Assembly (NCBI RefSeq): GCF_016803395.1
Contig: NZ_JAEVHL010000045.1
Coordinates: 1 to 34,190, forward strand
Length of the DNA: 34,190 bases
Source of the DNA: Micromonospora tarensis
GTDB lineage: Bacteria; Actinomycetota; Actinomycetes; Mycobacteriales; Micromonosporaceae
Direction of reading: 5' to 3'
This document shows positions 7,520 through 14,310 of the stretch, piece after piece (position 1 is the stretch's first letter; each line of letters starts with the position of its first letter). Position numbers and translations under genes: made by a program. The notes beneath the pieces were generated by a model. That model was not told the DNA's origin, ran no database searches, and worked only from the letters and a program-made list of their open reading frames with translations.

Positions 7520-9505
7520 TCAGCGGGGCGCGCCCAACGGGGACGGCAGCAGCTGCACGTCGGCGAGGTCGACGTACATGATCCGGTGGCCGAACTGGAT
7601 CTGCGCGTAGCGGTTCTTGCCGCGGATCACCGTCCAGTCACCGGGCGAGGAGCCGTCGATCGTGCTGGCCCGGTAGTACTCACCGGCCAGCACCGCGCCG
7701 ACGGCGTACCGCTGCCCGGCGGCCAGCGTGTACTGCAACGGCGAGATCGTCTGGTAGGGCACCCCGTCCGGGTACGCCGCCTGCTCCGGGTACGCCCGTC
7801 CGTACACCGGAACGGTGGCCCGGCCGGGCTTCGGGGTGGCCACCACGCCGACTGTCCAACTGGCGGTCGGCGCGGACGGCGGGTTGTGGAACCAGGCCCG
7901 CTGCCCGAGGTACCAGATGGCTGTCCAGTCGCCCTGCCGTCCGGCCAGCGCGTACGTCTGCCCGGCGGAGGCCCGGGCACCGTGGTCCGACACCTCCATC
8001 GTGTTCGGGGTGCCGTCCGGGCGGAGCGCGATGTCGTTGACCAGCGGCGCGTCGGCGGACGGCGCGCTACGCAGCAGCACCGACGAGGAGCCGCGCGCCG
8101 GGCACGCCACACCGGGGGTGACGCAGCCGGTGAACGCCGGCTGGTTGGTGGCGTAGTCGGGGTCGATCCGGACCAGCCCGGTGGCCGGGGTGCCGGTGTC
8201 GAGTCGAGGCGCGTGCAACAGGTCGAAATAGTGCGTCCAGTCCCAGTACGGGCCCGGGTCCCAGTGCATTCCCCGTACCGTCGAGGCGACGGTGCCGGGC
8301 ACGTTGTCGTGGCCGATGATGTGCTGGCGGTCCAGCGGAATGCCCAACCGGAGCGCCAGGTGCCGGACCAGTTTCGCCGAGGTCCGGTACATCGCCTCGG
8401 TGTACCAGGTGCCCTGCGCCGCGAAACCCTCGTGCTCCAGACCGATCGCCTTGGCGTTGACGTACCAGTTGCCGGCGTGCCAGGCGACGTCCTTGGTCTG
8501 CACGTGCTGGGCGACGTGCCCGTCCACCGACCGCAGCGAGTAGTGCCAGCTCACGTAGGTCGGGTCCTGGACGAGTTTCAGTGTCGTCGCCCAACTCGCC
8601 TCGGTGTCGTGGATGACTATGTATTCGATCTTCTGCCGTGCGGGCCGGTCGGACAGGTCGTGGTTGCCGTAGTCCCCGTCGCCGAACGCCTGGTAGGGCG
8701 CGGGGATCCACTCGCAGGAGATGGTGCGTGGGCACTCCAGCCCGTCCGGGCGGGCCAGGCGGCGCAGGCCCAACCGGTCCAACCAGGAACGGTCGGGCCG
8801 TACCGCGCGCGCCGCCAGGGTGACCCGCTGGCCGTCGTCGGTCACCCGGGACTCGCCCGCGCCGATGGTGGTGAAGACCTCGTCGGCGAAGGCCGCGGCG
8901 GCGTCGGCGCTGTCCGCGCCGGAGTAGCGGGCCACCGCGCCGTACCAGGCGGCCGGATCGGTGTCGGCGCCGACCGGCGCGCCCAGCTCCCGTTGGTACG
9001 CGCTCAGCAGCGCGGCCCCACCCCGGATGTTGACGTCCGGATCGGTGCGCAGTGCGTCGGGGGCGGCGCCGGTCAGCGTGGCCGCGGCGTCCACGGTCTG
9101 CAACGCGGCGGTGGACGGCCCGGGAGCCTCGACCGGCCGGGGGGTGGGCACCCGGGCCGGCCGGGACTCGTCGCCGCGTGGGTCCTCGGCGGCGGTGTCG
9201 TGGTGGCCGCGCCCGGGTAGGGCAGCCACGTGCCGGGCGTCGGTCAGGTGCATCGGGCCGTAGCCGCCACTGGTGCTCGGTGTGCCGGCGTTGCTGTTCC
9301 AGCGGGACTCCAGATAGGAGACGCCGAGTAGCACGACGGGCGGTACGCCGTGCTCGGTCGCCGCGGCGGCGTACTGCTGCTGGCGGTCGGTGGTGGGCGC
9401 GGCGGCGACCGCCGGGCCGCTGGACAGTGGCATCGCGCCACCGGCAGCGACCACGGCCACGGCGAGCAGCGCGCGCGAGCGGGTCGTCAGGGTTGAATGG
9501 TGCAT
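7520..9505 (-). CDS. Secreted peptidoglycan hydrolase: lytic transglycosylase-like plus N-acetylmuramoyl-L-alanine amidase
   Basis: 661 aa from ATG 9505, which has AGGGGG just upstream; an in-frame extension to 9628 is less likely because it would bury the signal peptide. Residues 1-36 are a Sec signal ending in AVAAA. About 50-85 look like a lysozyme/SLT-type module (LGVSYLESRWN with candidate acid Glu66, then GGYGPMHL). About 285-430 is an Amidase_2/PGRP domain with likely zinc ligands His299 (IVIHDTE), His399 (IIGHDNVPG) and Asp416 (HWDPG); His343 (AWHAGNWY) is also conserved-looking. The last 200 residues are SH3-like and probably bind the wall. It would cleave MurNAc-L-Ala bonds and possibly glycan strands. 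It lies opposite-stranded between two NlpC/P60 paralogues. Confidence 0.88.
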   Translation of the reverse strand: MHHSTLTTRSRALLAVAVVAAGGAMPLSSGPAVAAAPTTDRQQQYAAAATEHGVPPVVLLGVSYLESRWNSNAGTPSTSGGYGPMHLTDARHVAALPGRGHHDTAAEDPRGDESRPARVPTPRPVEAPGPSTAALQTVDAAATLTGAAPDALRTDPDVNIRGGAALLSAYQRELGAPVGADTDPAAWYGAVARYSGADSADAAAAFADEVFTTIGAGESRVTDDGQRVTLAARAVRPDRSWLDRLGLRRLARPDGLECPRTISCEWIPAPYQAFGDGDYGNHDLSDRPARQKIEYIVIHDTEASWATTLKLVQDPTYVSWHYSLRSVDGHVAQHVQTKDVAWHAGNWYVNAKAIGLEHEGFAAQGTWYTEAMYRTSAKLVRHLALRLGIPLDRQHIIGHDNVPGTVASTVRGMHWDPGPYWDWTHYFDLLHAPRLDTGTPATGLVRIDPDYATNQPAFTGCVTPGVACPARGSSSVLLRSAPSADAPLVNDIALRPDGTPNTMEVSDHGARASAGQTYALAGRQGDWTAIWYLGQRAWFHNPPSAPTASWTVGVVATPKPGRATVPVYGRAYPEQAAYPDGVPYQTISPLQYTLAAGQRYAVGAVLAGEYYRASTIDGSSPGDWTVIRGKNRYAQIQFGHRIMYVDLADVQLLPSPLGAPR

Positions 9506-9538
9506 CGAGCCCCCTAGATTCTCGGACAGGGTCAGGTC

Positions 9539-9568
9539 ACCATCGCGCCGCGCGGGAGGCCACGTCAA
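9539..9568 (-). promoter_or_regulatory. Possible promoter of the amidase gene
   Basis: On the minus strand TTGACG (9568-9563) is followed after 18 bp by GATGGT (9544-9539), a weak -10. The A/T-rich run at 9570-9605, unusual in this sequence, lies just upstream and may help open the region or bind a regulator. Confidence 0.3.
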
Positions 9569-9660
9569 TACCTTTCTATTTACCGAAGCGTGTGGAAAAA
9601 AATCTTCACGCACGGTCGGTGACCGCACCTAATCGGTACGGAGTGTCACGGCCGCGCGGG

Positions 9661-9690
9661 TTGCGGATCGGTAACGAGCGTCTCTACTCT
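9661..9690 (+). promoter_or_regulatory. Predicted promoter driving the c-di-AMP riboswitch transcript
   Basis: TTGCGG (9661-9666) and TACTCT (9685-9690) are 18 bp apart. The start would fall near 9697, about 50 nt before the riboswitch P1 stem. ATCGGTAACGAGCG (9667-9680) inside the spacer is a near repeat of ATCGGTACGGAGTG (9632-9645), a possible regulator site. Confidence 0.5.
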
Positions 9691-9744
9691 GGTCATTCGT
9701 CGGCCCGACAGCAGCTCCGCCCAGCCCGGGCGGTAACGGACCGA

Positions 9745-9862
9745 CACCGCCGAGTCGTTTCCGAGCGAACCGGGGACCCAGGTCCCTCGGGGTGAATCCG
9801 CAGCCACTGCGGTAGGGCGCCGACTTCCCGCCCGAACCCGTCAGCTAACCCGGTAGGCGGTC
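9745..9862 (+). ncRNA. ydaO-yuaA (c-di-AMP) riboswitch
   Basis: The conserved blocks of the actinobacterial ydaO class appear in order: GAGCGAACCGGGGACCCAGG, CTCGGGGTGAATCC, GCGGTAGGGCG, and CCCGAACCCGTCAGCTAACC followed by CGGTAGGCGG. P1 can form from ACCGCC (9747-9752) and GGCGGT (9856-9861). Internal hairpins are GGGACC/GGTCCC (9774-9787) and CCGCAG/CTGCGG (9799-9813). In actinobacteria this class precedes wall-hydrolase genes and lowers expression when c-di-AMP is high. Here P1 ends directly against the AGGAAGAAGGAG ribosome-binding site (9863-9874), and I see no separate terminator hairpin, so control may act on translation. Confidence 0.88.
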
Positions 9863-9948
9863 AGGAAGAAGGAGTACGGAACCCCGGTGGCACTCCATGC
9901 CCCGCGGCCGTCGTCCGGGCGGTCGGCACCAGCCGACCGCCGTCGATC

Positions 9949-10926
9949 GTGCCGCGCCCACGCTGGTCCCGCTTCACCACAGTTCTCGCCGCGCTGGCCG
10001 GCCTCGCCGTCGTGCTCACCGGCAGCGCCACGGCCGCCCACGCCGACCCGTCCGTCGCCGAGATCGAGCGCCAGATCGACGCCGACTGGAACAAGCTCGA
10101 ACCGATCATCGAACGGCACAACGCCACCCGGGCCGACCTCGCCGTCAAGCGCAGGCAGGCGGACGCGCTGGCCGCCCGGATCGCGCCGCTGGAGCGTCAG
10201 GTCGACGCCGCGATGGACAAGGTCAGCGCCTTGGCCGTGCGCGCCTACAAGGGCGAGAACGTCTCGACCGTCAACGCGATGCTGGGCAGCCGGTCACCCA
10301 GCGAGGTGGTCGTCCAGCTCGAAATGCTCGACCGGTTCGCGCACAACCAGCAGAAGGACGTCCGCCAGGTGGCCGACCTGCGCGACGAGCTGGCCGCGCA
10401 GAAGGCGCCGCTGGACGAGATGGTGGCCCAGCTGACCCGCACCGAGGCCCAGCTGGCGGCGAAGAAGAAGCAGATCAACGAGGAGATCGACCGCCTACAG
10501 AAGCTGCGCCTCAAGGTGTACGGCAACGGTGGCGGCGGCCCGCTGCGTCCGGCGCCCTGCCCGGGCAGCTATCCCGGCGGCGCCGCGGGCACCGCTGTCA
10601 AGTTCGCCTGCGCGCAGATCGGCAAGCCCTACGTCTGGGGTGCCGAGGGTCCGAACTCGTACGACTGCTCCGGGTTGATGCTGGCGGCCTGGGCGAAGGC
10701 CGGCGTGTCGCTGCCGCACAACGCCGCCGCGCAGAGCCGGGTCACCAAGGACGTCAGCAGGGGCGACCTGCGCCCGGGCGACCTGGTCTTCTACTACAGC
10801 GACATCCACCACGTCGGCATGTACGTCGGCGGCGGCTGGGTGGTGCACGCCTCGCAGGCCGGCCAACCGATCAAGATGAAGAAGGTCGACGACGGCCCGA
10901 TCCACAGCTACGGCCGCCCGGGCTGA
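9949..10926 (+). CDS. Secreted NlpC/P60 endopeptidase under riboswitch control
   Basis: 325 aa in the minimal reading from GTG 9949: signal peptide 1-32 (cleavage after AHA), coiled coil about 37-185, NlpC/P60 domain about 205-325 with Cys240 (YDCSGL), His288 (HHVGMYVG) and His300 (VVHAS). It is a close paralogue of the gene at 6459 (EIERQIDADWNKLEPIIE versus EIEAQIDKKWEQLEPTIE). The start is problematic: GTG 9949 has no ribosome-binding site, while the strong AGGAAGAAGGAG at 9863-9874 faces GTG 9887, which is in a different frame. One missing base between 9887 and 9949 would join the two. Expected role is c-di-AMP-regulated cleavage of peptidoglycan stem peptides. A perfect 13-bp terminator follows. 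Confidence 0.88.
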   Translation: MPRPRWSRFTTVLAALAGLAVVLTGSATAAHADPSVAEIERQIDADWNKLEPIIERHNATRADLAVKRRQADALAARIAPLERQVDAAMDKVSALAVRAYKGENVSTVNAMLGSRSPSEVVVQLEMLDRFAHNQQKDVRQVADLRDELAAQKAPLDEMVAQLTRTEAQLAAKKKQINEEIDRLQKLRLKVYGNGGGGPLRPAPCPGSYPGGAAGTAVKFACAQIGKPYVWGAEGPNSYDCSGLMLAAWAKAGVSLPHNAAAQSRVTKDVSRGDLRPGDLVFYYSDIHHVGMYVGGGWVVHASQAGQPIKMKKVDDGPIHSYGRPG

Positions 10927-10935
10927 CCGGGTGAT

Positions 10936-10975
10936 GACGAGGGCCCGCCGCGACGGATCGCAGCGGGCCCTCGTC
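10936..10975. terminator. Strong bidirectional hairpin between NlpC/P60 gene and dcd
   Basis: GACGAGGGCCCGC (10936-10948) pairs perfectly with GCGGGCCCTCGTC (10963-10975); the loop is 14 nt. It sits 10 nt after one stop and 13 nt before the opposite stop. Confidence 0.85.
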
Positions 10976-10988
10976 CTGTCCTGACCGG

Positions 10989-11567
10989 TCAGCGGGTGGG
11001 CCAGGTGCGCCAGTGCTGCCAGGCGCGGCTGGGCGTCGGCCCGCGCTGACCCTGGTAGCGCGAACCGTAGACCACCGAACCGTACGGGTGCTCGGCCGGC
11101 GAGGAGAGCCGGAAGATGCAGAGCTGGCCGATCTTCATCCCCGGCCAGAGGGTGATCGGCAGGTTCGCCACGTTCGAGAGTTCCAGCGTGACGTGACCGG
11201 AGAAGCCGGGGTCGATGAAGCCGGCGGTGGAGTGCGTGAGCAGCCCGAGCCGGCCCAGTGAGCTCTTGCCCTCCAGTCGGCCGGCGAGCTGGTCACCCAG
11301 CGAGATGACCTCCAGCGTCGAGGCGAGCACGAACTCGCCCGGGTGCAGCACGAACGGCTCGCCGTCCGGCACCTCGACCACCGAGGTCAGGTCGTCCTGC
11401 TGCATCGCGGGGTCGATGTGGGTGTAGAGGTGGTTGTTGAAGACCCGGAACAGCCGGTCAAGTCGGACGTCGATGCTCGACGGTTGGACCAGGGTGGGCT
11501 CGAACGGTTCCAGGCCCAGCGTGCCGGCCTTGATCTCGGAGACCAGGTCGCGGTCGGAGAGCAGCAT
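10989..11567 (-). CDS. dcd: dCTP deaminase (probably bifunctional dCTP deaminase/dUTPase)
   Basis: 192 aa, the normal Dcd length, starting [12 protein letters not shown]. Family blocks are [18 protein letters not shown], the [20 protein letters not shown] motif, [15 protein letters not shown] and [15 protein letters not shown] at the C-terminus. The sequence follows the mycobacterial enzyme closely, which deaminates dCTP and hydrolyses the resulting dUTP to dUMP in one protein, feeding thymidylate synthesis. There is no Shine-Dalgarno: TATGGT stands exactly 6 nt before ATG 11567, so the mRNA is probably leaderless. The gene is monocistronic and divergent from the PPOX gene. Confidence 0.95.
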   Translation of the reverse strand: MLLSDRDLVSEIKAGTLGLEPFEPTLVQPSSIDVRLDRLFRVFNNHLYTHIDPAMQQDDLTSVVEVPDGEPFVLHPGEFVLASTLEVISLGDQLAGRLEGKSSLGRLGLLTHSTAGFIDPGFSGHVTLELSNVANLPITLWPGMKIGQLCIFRLSSPAEHPYGSVVYGSRYQGQRGPTPSRAWQHWRTWPTR

Positions 11568-11573
11568 CGGACA

Positions 11574-11579
11574 ACCATA
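11574..11579 (-). promoter_or_regulatory. Leaderless -10 box of dcd
   Basis: TATGGT reads on the minus strand from 11579 to 11574, with TGTCCG (6 nt) between it and the ATG. This places transcription start on the start codon. No clear -35 is visible. Confidence 0.5.
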
Positions 11580-11635
11580 GCGTTCCCGTGAGCGGCCGGA
11601 TTCGGTGCCGGTGACCAGCGCGTCGAGGTCGCTGC

Positions 11636-11657
11636 TAGTACATTTGTTCGATAGAAT
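11636..11657 (+). promoter_or_regulatory. Leaderless -10 box of the PPOX gene with SOS-box-like site
   Basis: TAGAAT (11652-11657) is 6 nt before ATG 11664, a leaderless arrangement. Touching it, TAGTACATTTGTTCGA (11636-11651) resembles the actinobacterial LexA operator TCGAAC-N4-GTTCGA, matching 10 of 12 arm positions (one arm perfect). The LexA reading is tentative because the target is not a classical SOS gene. Confidence 0.35.
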
Positions 11658-11663
11658 GCCCGC

Positions 11664-12221
11664 ATGGCTTCCTGGTCCGAATTCGCCGCCGACGAGCCCC
11701 GACTCGCCGACGGGATCCGCGTTCTCCTCCAGCAGTACGGGCCGGGCTTCGGCTACCTGGCCACGGTCCGCGCCGACGGCGGGCCCCGCGTCCATCCGGT
11801 CTCCCCGGTGATCACCGACGAGGGTCTCTTCTGCTTCGTCATCGACTCTCCGAAGCGCCGCGACCTCGAACGCGACGGTCGTTACGCGCTGCACTCGTTC
11901 CCGCCGGAGGAGAGCGACGACGAGGCGTACGTGGCGGGGCGCGCCCGGCCGGTCACCGACCCGGTGCGGGTGGCCCGACTCGCCCAGAGCGCCCGGGCGG
12001 AGCCGCAGGTCGACTGGCGGCTGTTCGAGTTCACCATCGACGTGGCGATGCTCACCCGCCGCGAGCAGCACACCGCGGGCATCCCGGGTCTCGCGCCCGC
12101 CCGCCCGGCCGTCCGGGTCTGGCTCGACCCACACGCCCCGTCGGCGGTGGCCACCCCGGTCGCCGTGCCGCAGACCCGCCCGGCCCGCCTCAACCGTGAC
12201 GTCCACTGCACGGCCGCCTGA
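11664..12221 (+). CDS. Pyridoxamine 5'-phosphate oxidase-fold flavin/F420-binding protein
   Basis: 185 aa. The split-barrel PPOX fold is indicated by [20 protein letters not shown] (about residues 29-48), [20 protein letters not shown] and [20 protein letters not shown]. The family binds FMN or F420, and members of this subtype are mostly uncharacterised small reductases. The C-terminal 35 residues are Pro/Ala-rich and probably disordered. The start is set by the leaderless promoter. A perfect 13-bp terminator follows. Substrate cannot be told from sequence. Confidence 0.8.
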   Translation: MASWSEFAADEPRLADGIRVLLQQYGPGFGYLATVRADGGPRVHPVSPVITDEGLFCFVIDSPKRRDLERDGRYALHSFPPEESDDEAYVAGRARPVTDPVRVARLAQSARAEPQVDWRLFEFTIDVAMLTRREQHTAGIPGLAPARPAVRVWLDPHAPSAVATPVAVPQTRPARLNRDVHCTAA

Positions 12222-12238
12222 CTCCCCGATGCCGCCTG

Positions 12239-12268
12239 GTGCCGGCTCCGTCCAGACGGAGCCGGCAC
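12239..12268 (+). terminator. Terminator of the PPOX gene
   Basis: GTGCCGGCTCCGT (12239-12251) pairs perfectly with ACGGAGCCGGCAC (12256-12268) around a 4-nt loop. Confidence 0.85.
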
Positions 12269-12302
12269 GCCCCTGCCCGCCCCGCCCGTCCGGCCCGGGC
12301 AT

Positions 12303-12377
12303 GATCGACTCGGTTTCAAGGAAGTCGCGGTGTCCCGGCGGTTCGGAGGCCCCGACTTTCAGGAACCCGAGTGGATC
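12303..12377. repeat. 75-nt nested inverted-repeat element upstream of tRNA-Gly
   Basis: GATCGACTCGG (12303-12313) pairs with CCGAGTGGATC (12367-12377) at 10 of 11 positions, and AAGTCG (12322-12327) pairs with CGACTT (12353-12358) inside. It is intergenic, between a terminator and the tRNA promoter. It resembles the mobile REP/MITE-like or structured elements scattered in actinobacterial genomes. No second copy is in this window, so the dispersed-repeat reading is unproven. Confidence 0.5.
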
Positions 12378-12400
12378 AGCGGCGGGCAGGGGTGCCTGGG

Positions 12401-12428
12401 TGCACAGGTCCGACGACTCGGGTACAGT
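12401..12428 (+). promoter_or_regulatory. Predicted tRNA-Gly promoter
   Basis: TGCACA (12401-12406) and TACAGT (12423-12428) are 16 bp apart. The start would fall just before the tRNA 5' end at 12439. Confidence 0.45.
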
Positions 12429-12438
12429 GGTGCCGCTT

Positions 12439-12512
12439 GCGGGTGTAGTTCAATGGCAGAACATCAGCTTCCCAAGCTGACAGTGCGGGTTCGATTCCCG
12501 TCACCCGCTCCA
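12439..12512 (+). tRNA. tRNA-Gly (anticodon CCC), CCA encoded
   Basis: The acceptor stem is GCGGGTG (12439-12445) with CACCCGC (12502-12508), followed by discriminator T and an encoded CCA (12510-12512). The anticodon stem TCAGC/GCTGA encloses loop TTCCCAA, giving anticodon CCC at 12471-12473, which reads GGG. The T arm is GCGGG-TTCGATT-CCCGT. All arms fold as a canonical cloverleaf. Confidence 0.96.
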
Positions 12513-12523
12513 CGTACGGAACG

Positions 12524-12558
12524 CCCTGGTCAGGACAGCTGTCCTGCCAGGGGCTTTT
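12524..12558 (+). terminator. Intrinsic terminator of tRNA-Gly
   Basis: CCCTGGTCAGGAC (12524-12536) pairs with GTCCTGCCAGGG (12541-12552) with one unpaired base per arm, then GCTTTTG follows. It is one of the few hairpins here with a T run. From its end to 12782 (about 220 nt) I see no gene or further structure. Confidence 0.85.
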
Positions 12559-12782
12559 GTGGTTCTAGGTCGTGCTGGAACAGGGATGGGCCATTAACGG
12601 GCTGCCCTCCAGGGAAGGTCGCAGCACCGGATGTGATCCCCGGGCCGCTGCCGCTCCCACGCCCGCCATGCGACGCGCCCGGCAGCTGGCGCGGGTAGCG
12701 GGGACTCCGGGCCGGCGCACCCGGTAGCGCCGAGTGCAATCGAGGTGCGTGGGCCGGCAGCCGGCCGGGGCGCGACCGGGCC

Positions 12783-12899
12783 ATGGCGGCAGGTGCGACG
12801 AGCGTCGTGGCGCCGATGGACTCGCCTGACGGGCGGCTCCACTACGCGTGGGTCCGCGACCCCGACGGTCACCAGGTCAAGTTCGTACAGAAGGTGTGA
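12783..12899 (+). pseudogene. C-terminal remnant of a VOC/glyoxalase-like protein
   Basis: From ATG 12783 a 38-codon frame ends GRLHYAWVRDPDGHQVKFVQ-KV-stop. RDPDGHQVKF is the typical last strand of VOC-fold proteins (compare TDPDGNRLLVL in the intact gene at 16127), and the preceding MAAGATSVVAPMDSPDG fits the segment before it. No upstream half of the domain exists in any frame back to the tRNA terminator. I read it as a truncated relic, probably not functional. Confidence 0.6.
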
Positions 12900-12999
12900 G
12901 CGCTGTCGTCACCGCTCGCGGCGAGCGCCGGCCAACAGGTCGGAGACGATGGGGAGGTCGGCCCGGCTGGCAGGTATGCCGGCCAGAAGCCCCAGCGAT

Positions 13000-13437
13000 C
13001 TATGCACCATCCGTCGGCAGCGCGCGGTTCAGGAGCACCACCGGGATCTGCCGGCTGCTGCGCTGCTGGTACGCCGCGTACTCCGACCTGGCCGACACCA
13101 TCAACCGCCACAGCCGTGGACGTTCCTCGGCAGTGGTGGGACACGCGTACGCGGTGAAATTCTCTGGGCCGACCTGCACCGTGACGTACGGGTGGACGAG
13201 CAGGTTGAGGTACCACGCGGGGTGCTGGTCCGCGCCCCGGTTGGAGGCGGCCACGACGTAGCGGTCGCCGTCGCGTTCGTAGACGAGCGCGGTGTGGCGC
13301 AGCTCGCCGCTCCGCCGGCCCCGGGTGGTCAGGAGCAGGTCGTTGACGCCGGGTCGGGGCTGGCCGCCGGTCTCCTCGAAACGAGGGATGTGCGTTGCGA
13401 CCCAGGCGTTCGGGCTGTGGTGGACAGTGGGCATCAC
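13000..13437 (-). CDS. F420-dependent nitroreductase family protein (Ddn/DUF385 type)
   Basis: 145 aa from GTG 13437, or 144 from ATG 13434. The family blocks are VNDLLLTTRGRRSGELRHTA, the VVAASNRGADQHPAWYLNLL stretch and IPVVLLNRA near the C-terminus. Ddn-like proteins bind deazaflavin F420H2 and reduce quinones, nitro compounds or enones; the native substrate is unknown. Length is normal for the family. The start overlaps the stop of the upstream NAD(P)H-binding gene (TGATG), so it was probably translated from a common mRNA whose 5' end has been lost in the rearrangement at about 13975. Confidence 0.85.
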   Translation of the reverse strand: MMPTVHHSPNAWVATHIPRFEETGGQPRPGVNDLLLTTRGRRSGELRHTALVYERDGDRYVVAASNRGADQHPAWYLNLLVHPYVTVQVGPENFTAYACPTTAEERPRLWRLMVSARSEYAAYQQRSSRQIPVVLLNRALPTDGA

Positions 13438-13970
13438 GCCTCCCGCACGATCGCGACGGCACGGTGGTGGCGGGCTGCCTCGATCTCGTCGAGCAGCGCG
13501 ATGGCGAAGTCCGGATAACTGATCCGGCTGGTCGGGTCGCCGTGGTCGGCGAACAGGTAGCGGCCGGTGCGCGCGCCGTGGTGGTCGAAGTCGCCGGCGG
13601 GGGCCAGGTAGGCCCAGTCGAGGTCGCAGGTCCTCAGTTCCTCCAGGCCCGCGGCGTGGCCGAGGTAGAAGGACCGGTACTCGTTCGGGTAGCCGGGCTC
13701 GTCCATCAGCGCCGCGCCAGACTCCCCGGGCAGGATCGCGGCGAGGCCGACCACCACCAGGCGGCGGACGTCCGCTTTCGCCAGACCGGTGGCCAGGGCG
13801 CGGGACGACGCGGTGAAGAAGTCGTGTGGTGGCATCGACAGGTCCACGGCGGCCCCGATGGCGGCGTCGTGTCCGGCGACCGCCCGCGCGATGCTCGCGG
13901 CGTCGGTGACGTCGCCGGCGACCACCCGCGCGTCGGTCAGGTCGCTGTGGCCCGTGAGGTCACGCACCAC
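13434..13970 (-). pseudogene. NAD(P)H-binding (atypical SDR) oxidoreductase, N-terminus deleted
   Basis: 178 codons from a GTG at 13970. DARVVAGDVTDAASIARAVAG followed by HDAAIGAAVDLS, then VRRLVVVGLAAILPGESGAA and LDWAYLAPAGDF mark the NAD(P)H-binding YwnB/NmrA-like fold. Such proteins normally begin with a GATGxxG dinucleotide-binding loop about 35 residues before this point. Here that part is missing, and the frame TAVVRDLTGH runs straight into unrelated sequence at 13971-13979. Without the Rossmann glycine loop it should not bind cofactor. Probably a pseudogene; the GTG has no ribosome-binding site. Confidence 0.7.
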
Positions 13971-14310
13971 GGCGGTGCTCGGATACCTGAGCGACGATCT
14001 CGACGAGGCGCGACGGCATCATCTTTCGTCGTGCGAGGCGGCGGCCGAGACGGGGCACGCGCCCTCGATCGCACGGGTACTCGTCGGAGTCGCGGATCTC
14101 GCGCTGCGCCGGGACCGGTACGTGGAGGCCGCGCGGCTGCTCGCGGCGGGCACCGCCGTGCGGGGCCGGCCGGATCACTCCCAGCCGGACGTGGCCCGGA
14201 TCGAGCAGGCGGTGCGGCGCCGCCTCGGCGAAGAGGGCTTCGCGGAGGCGGCGCTCGAGGGCACTCGGACGAGCTGGAGGGAGTTGGTCGCGGTCACGCT
14301 CGCTTGGTGA
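13971..14310 (+). pseudogene. 3' fragment of an AfsR/SARP-like (BTAD/TPR) regulator
   Basis: On the plus strand the frame reads AVLGYLSDDLDEARRHHLSS, then APSIARVLVGVADLALRRDR, YVEAARLLAAGTAVRGRPDH and SQPDVARIEQAVRRRLGEEG, ending with TSWRELVAVTLAW and a TGA at 14308. This is the TPR-like C-terminal tail typical of large AfsR/SARP or LuxR-type actinobacterial regulators. The remaining several hundred residues, with the DNA-binding domain, are absent; upstream of 13971 the plus strand is antisense to the NAD(P)H-binding gene. It overlaps the opposite-strand permease gene by 17 nt at its end. Confidence 0.65.

Noticed and set aside
7586..9220. 544-codon plus-strand frame over the amidase gene
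   Set aside because: Arg/Gly/Val-rich translation without motifs, entirely antisense to the amidase with its zinc ligands.
10989..12302. 437-codon reading of dcd extended upstream
   Set aside because: The first 245 codons are antisense to the PPOX gene; Dcd begins MLLSDRD at 11567 with a leaderless promoter.
12439..12512. Active integration site at tRNA-Gly
   Set aside because: No duplicate of the tRNA 3' end, integrase or transposase was found in the window.
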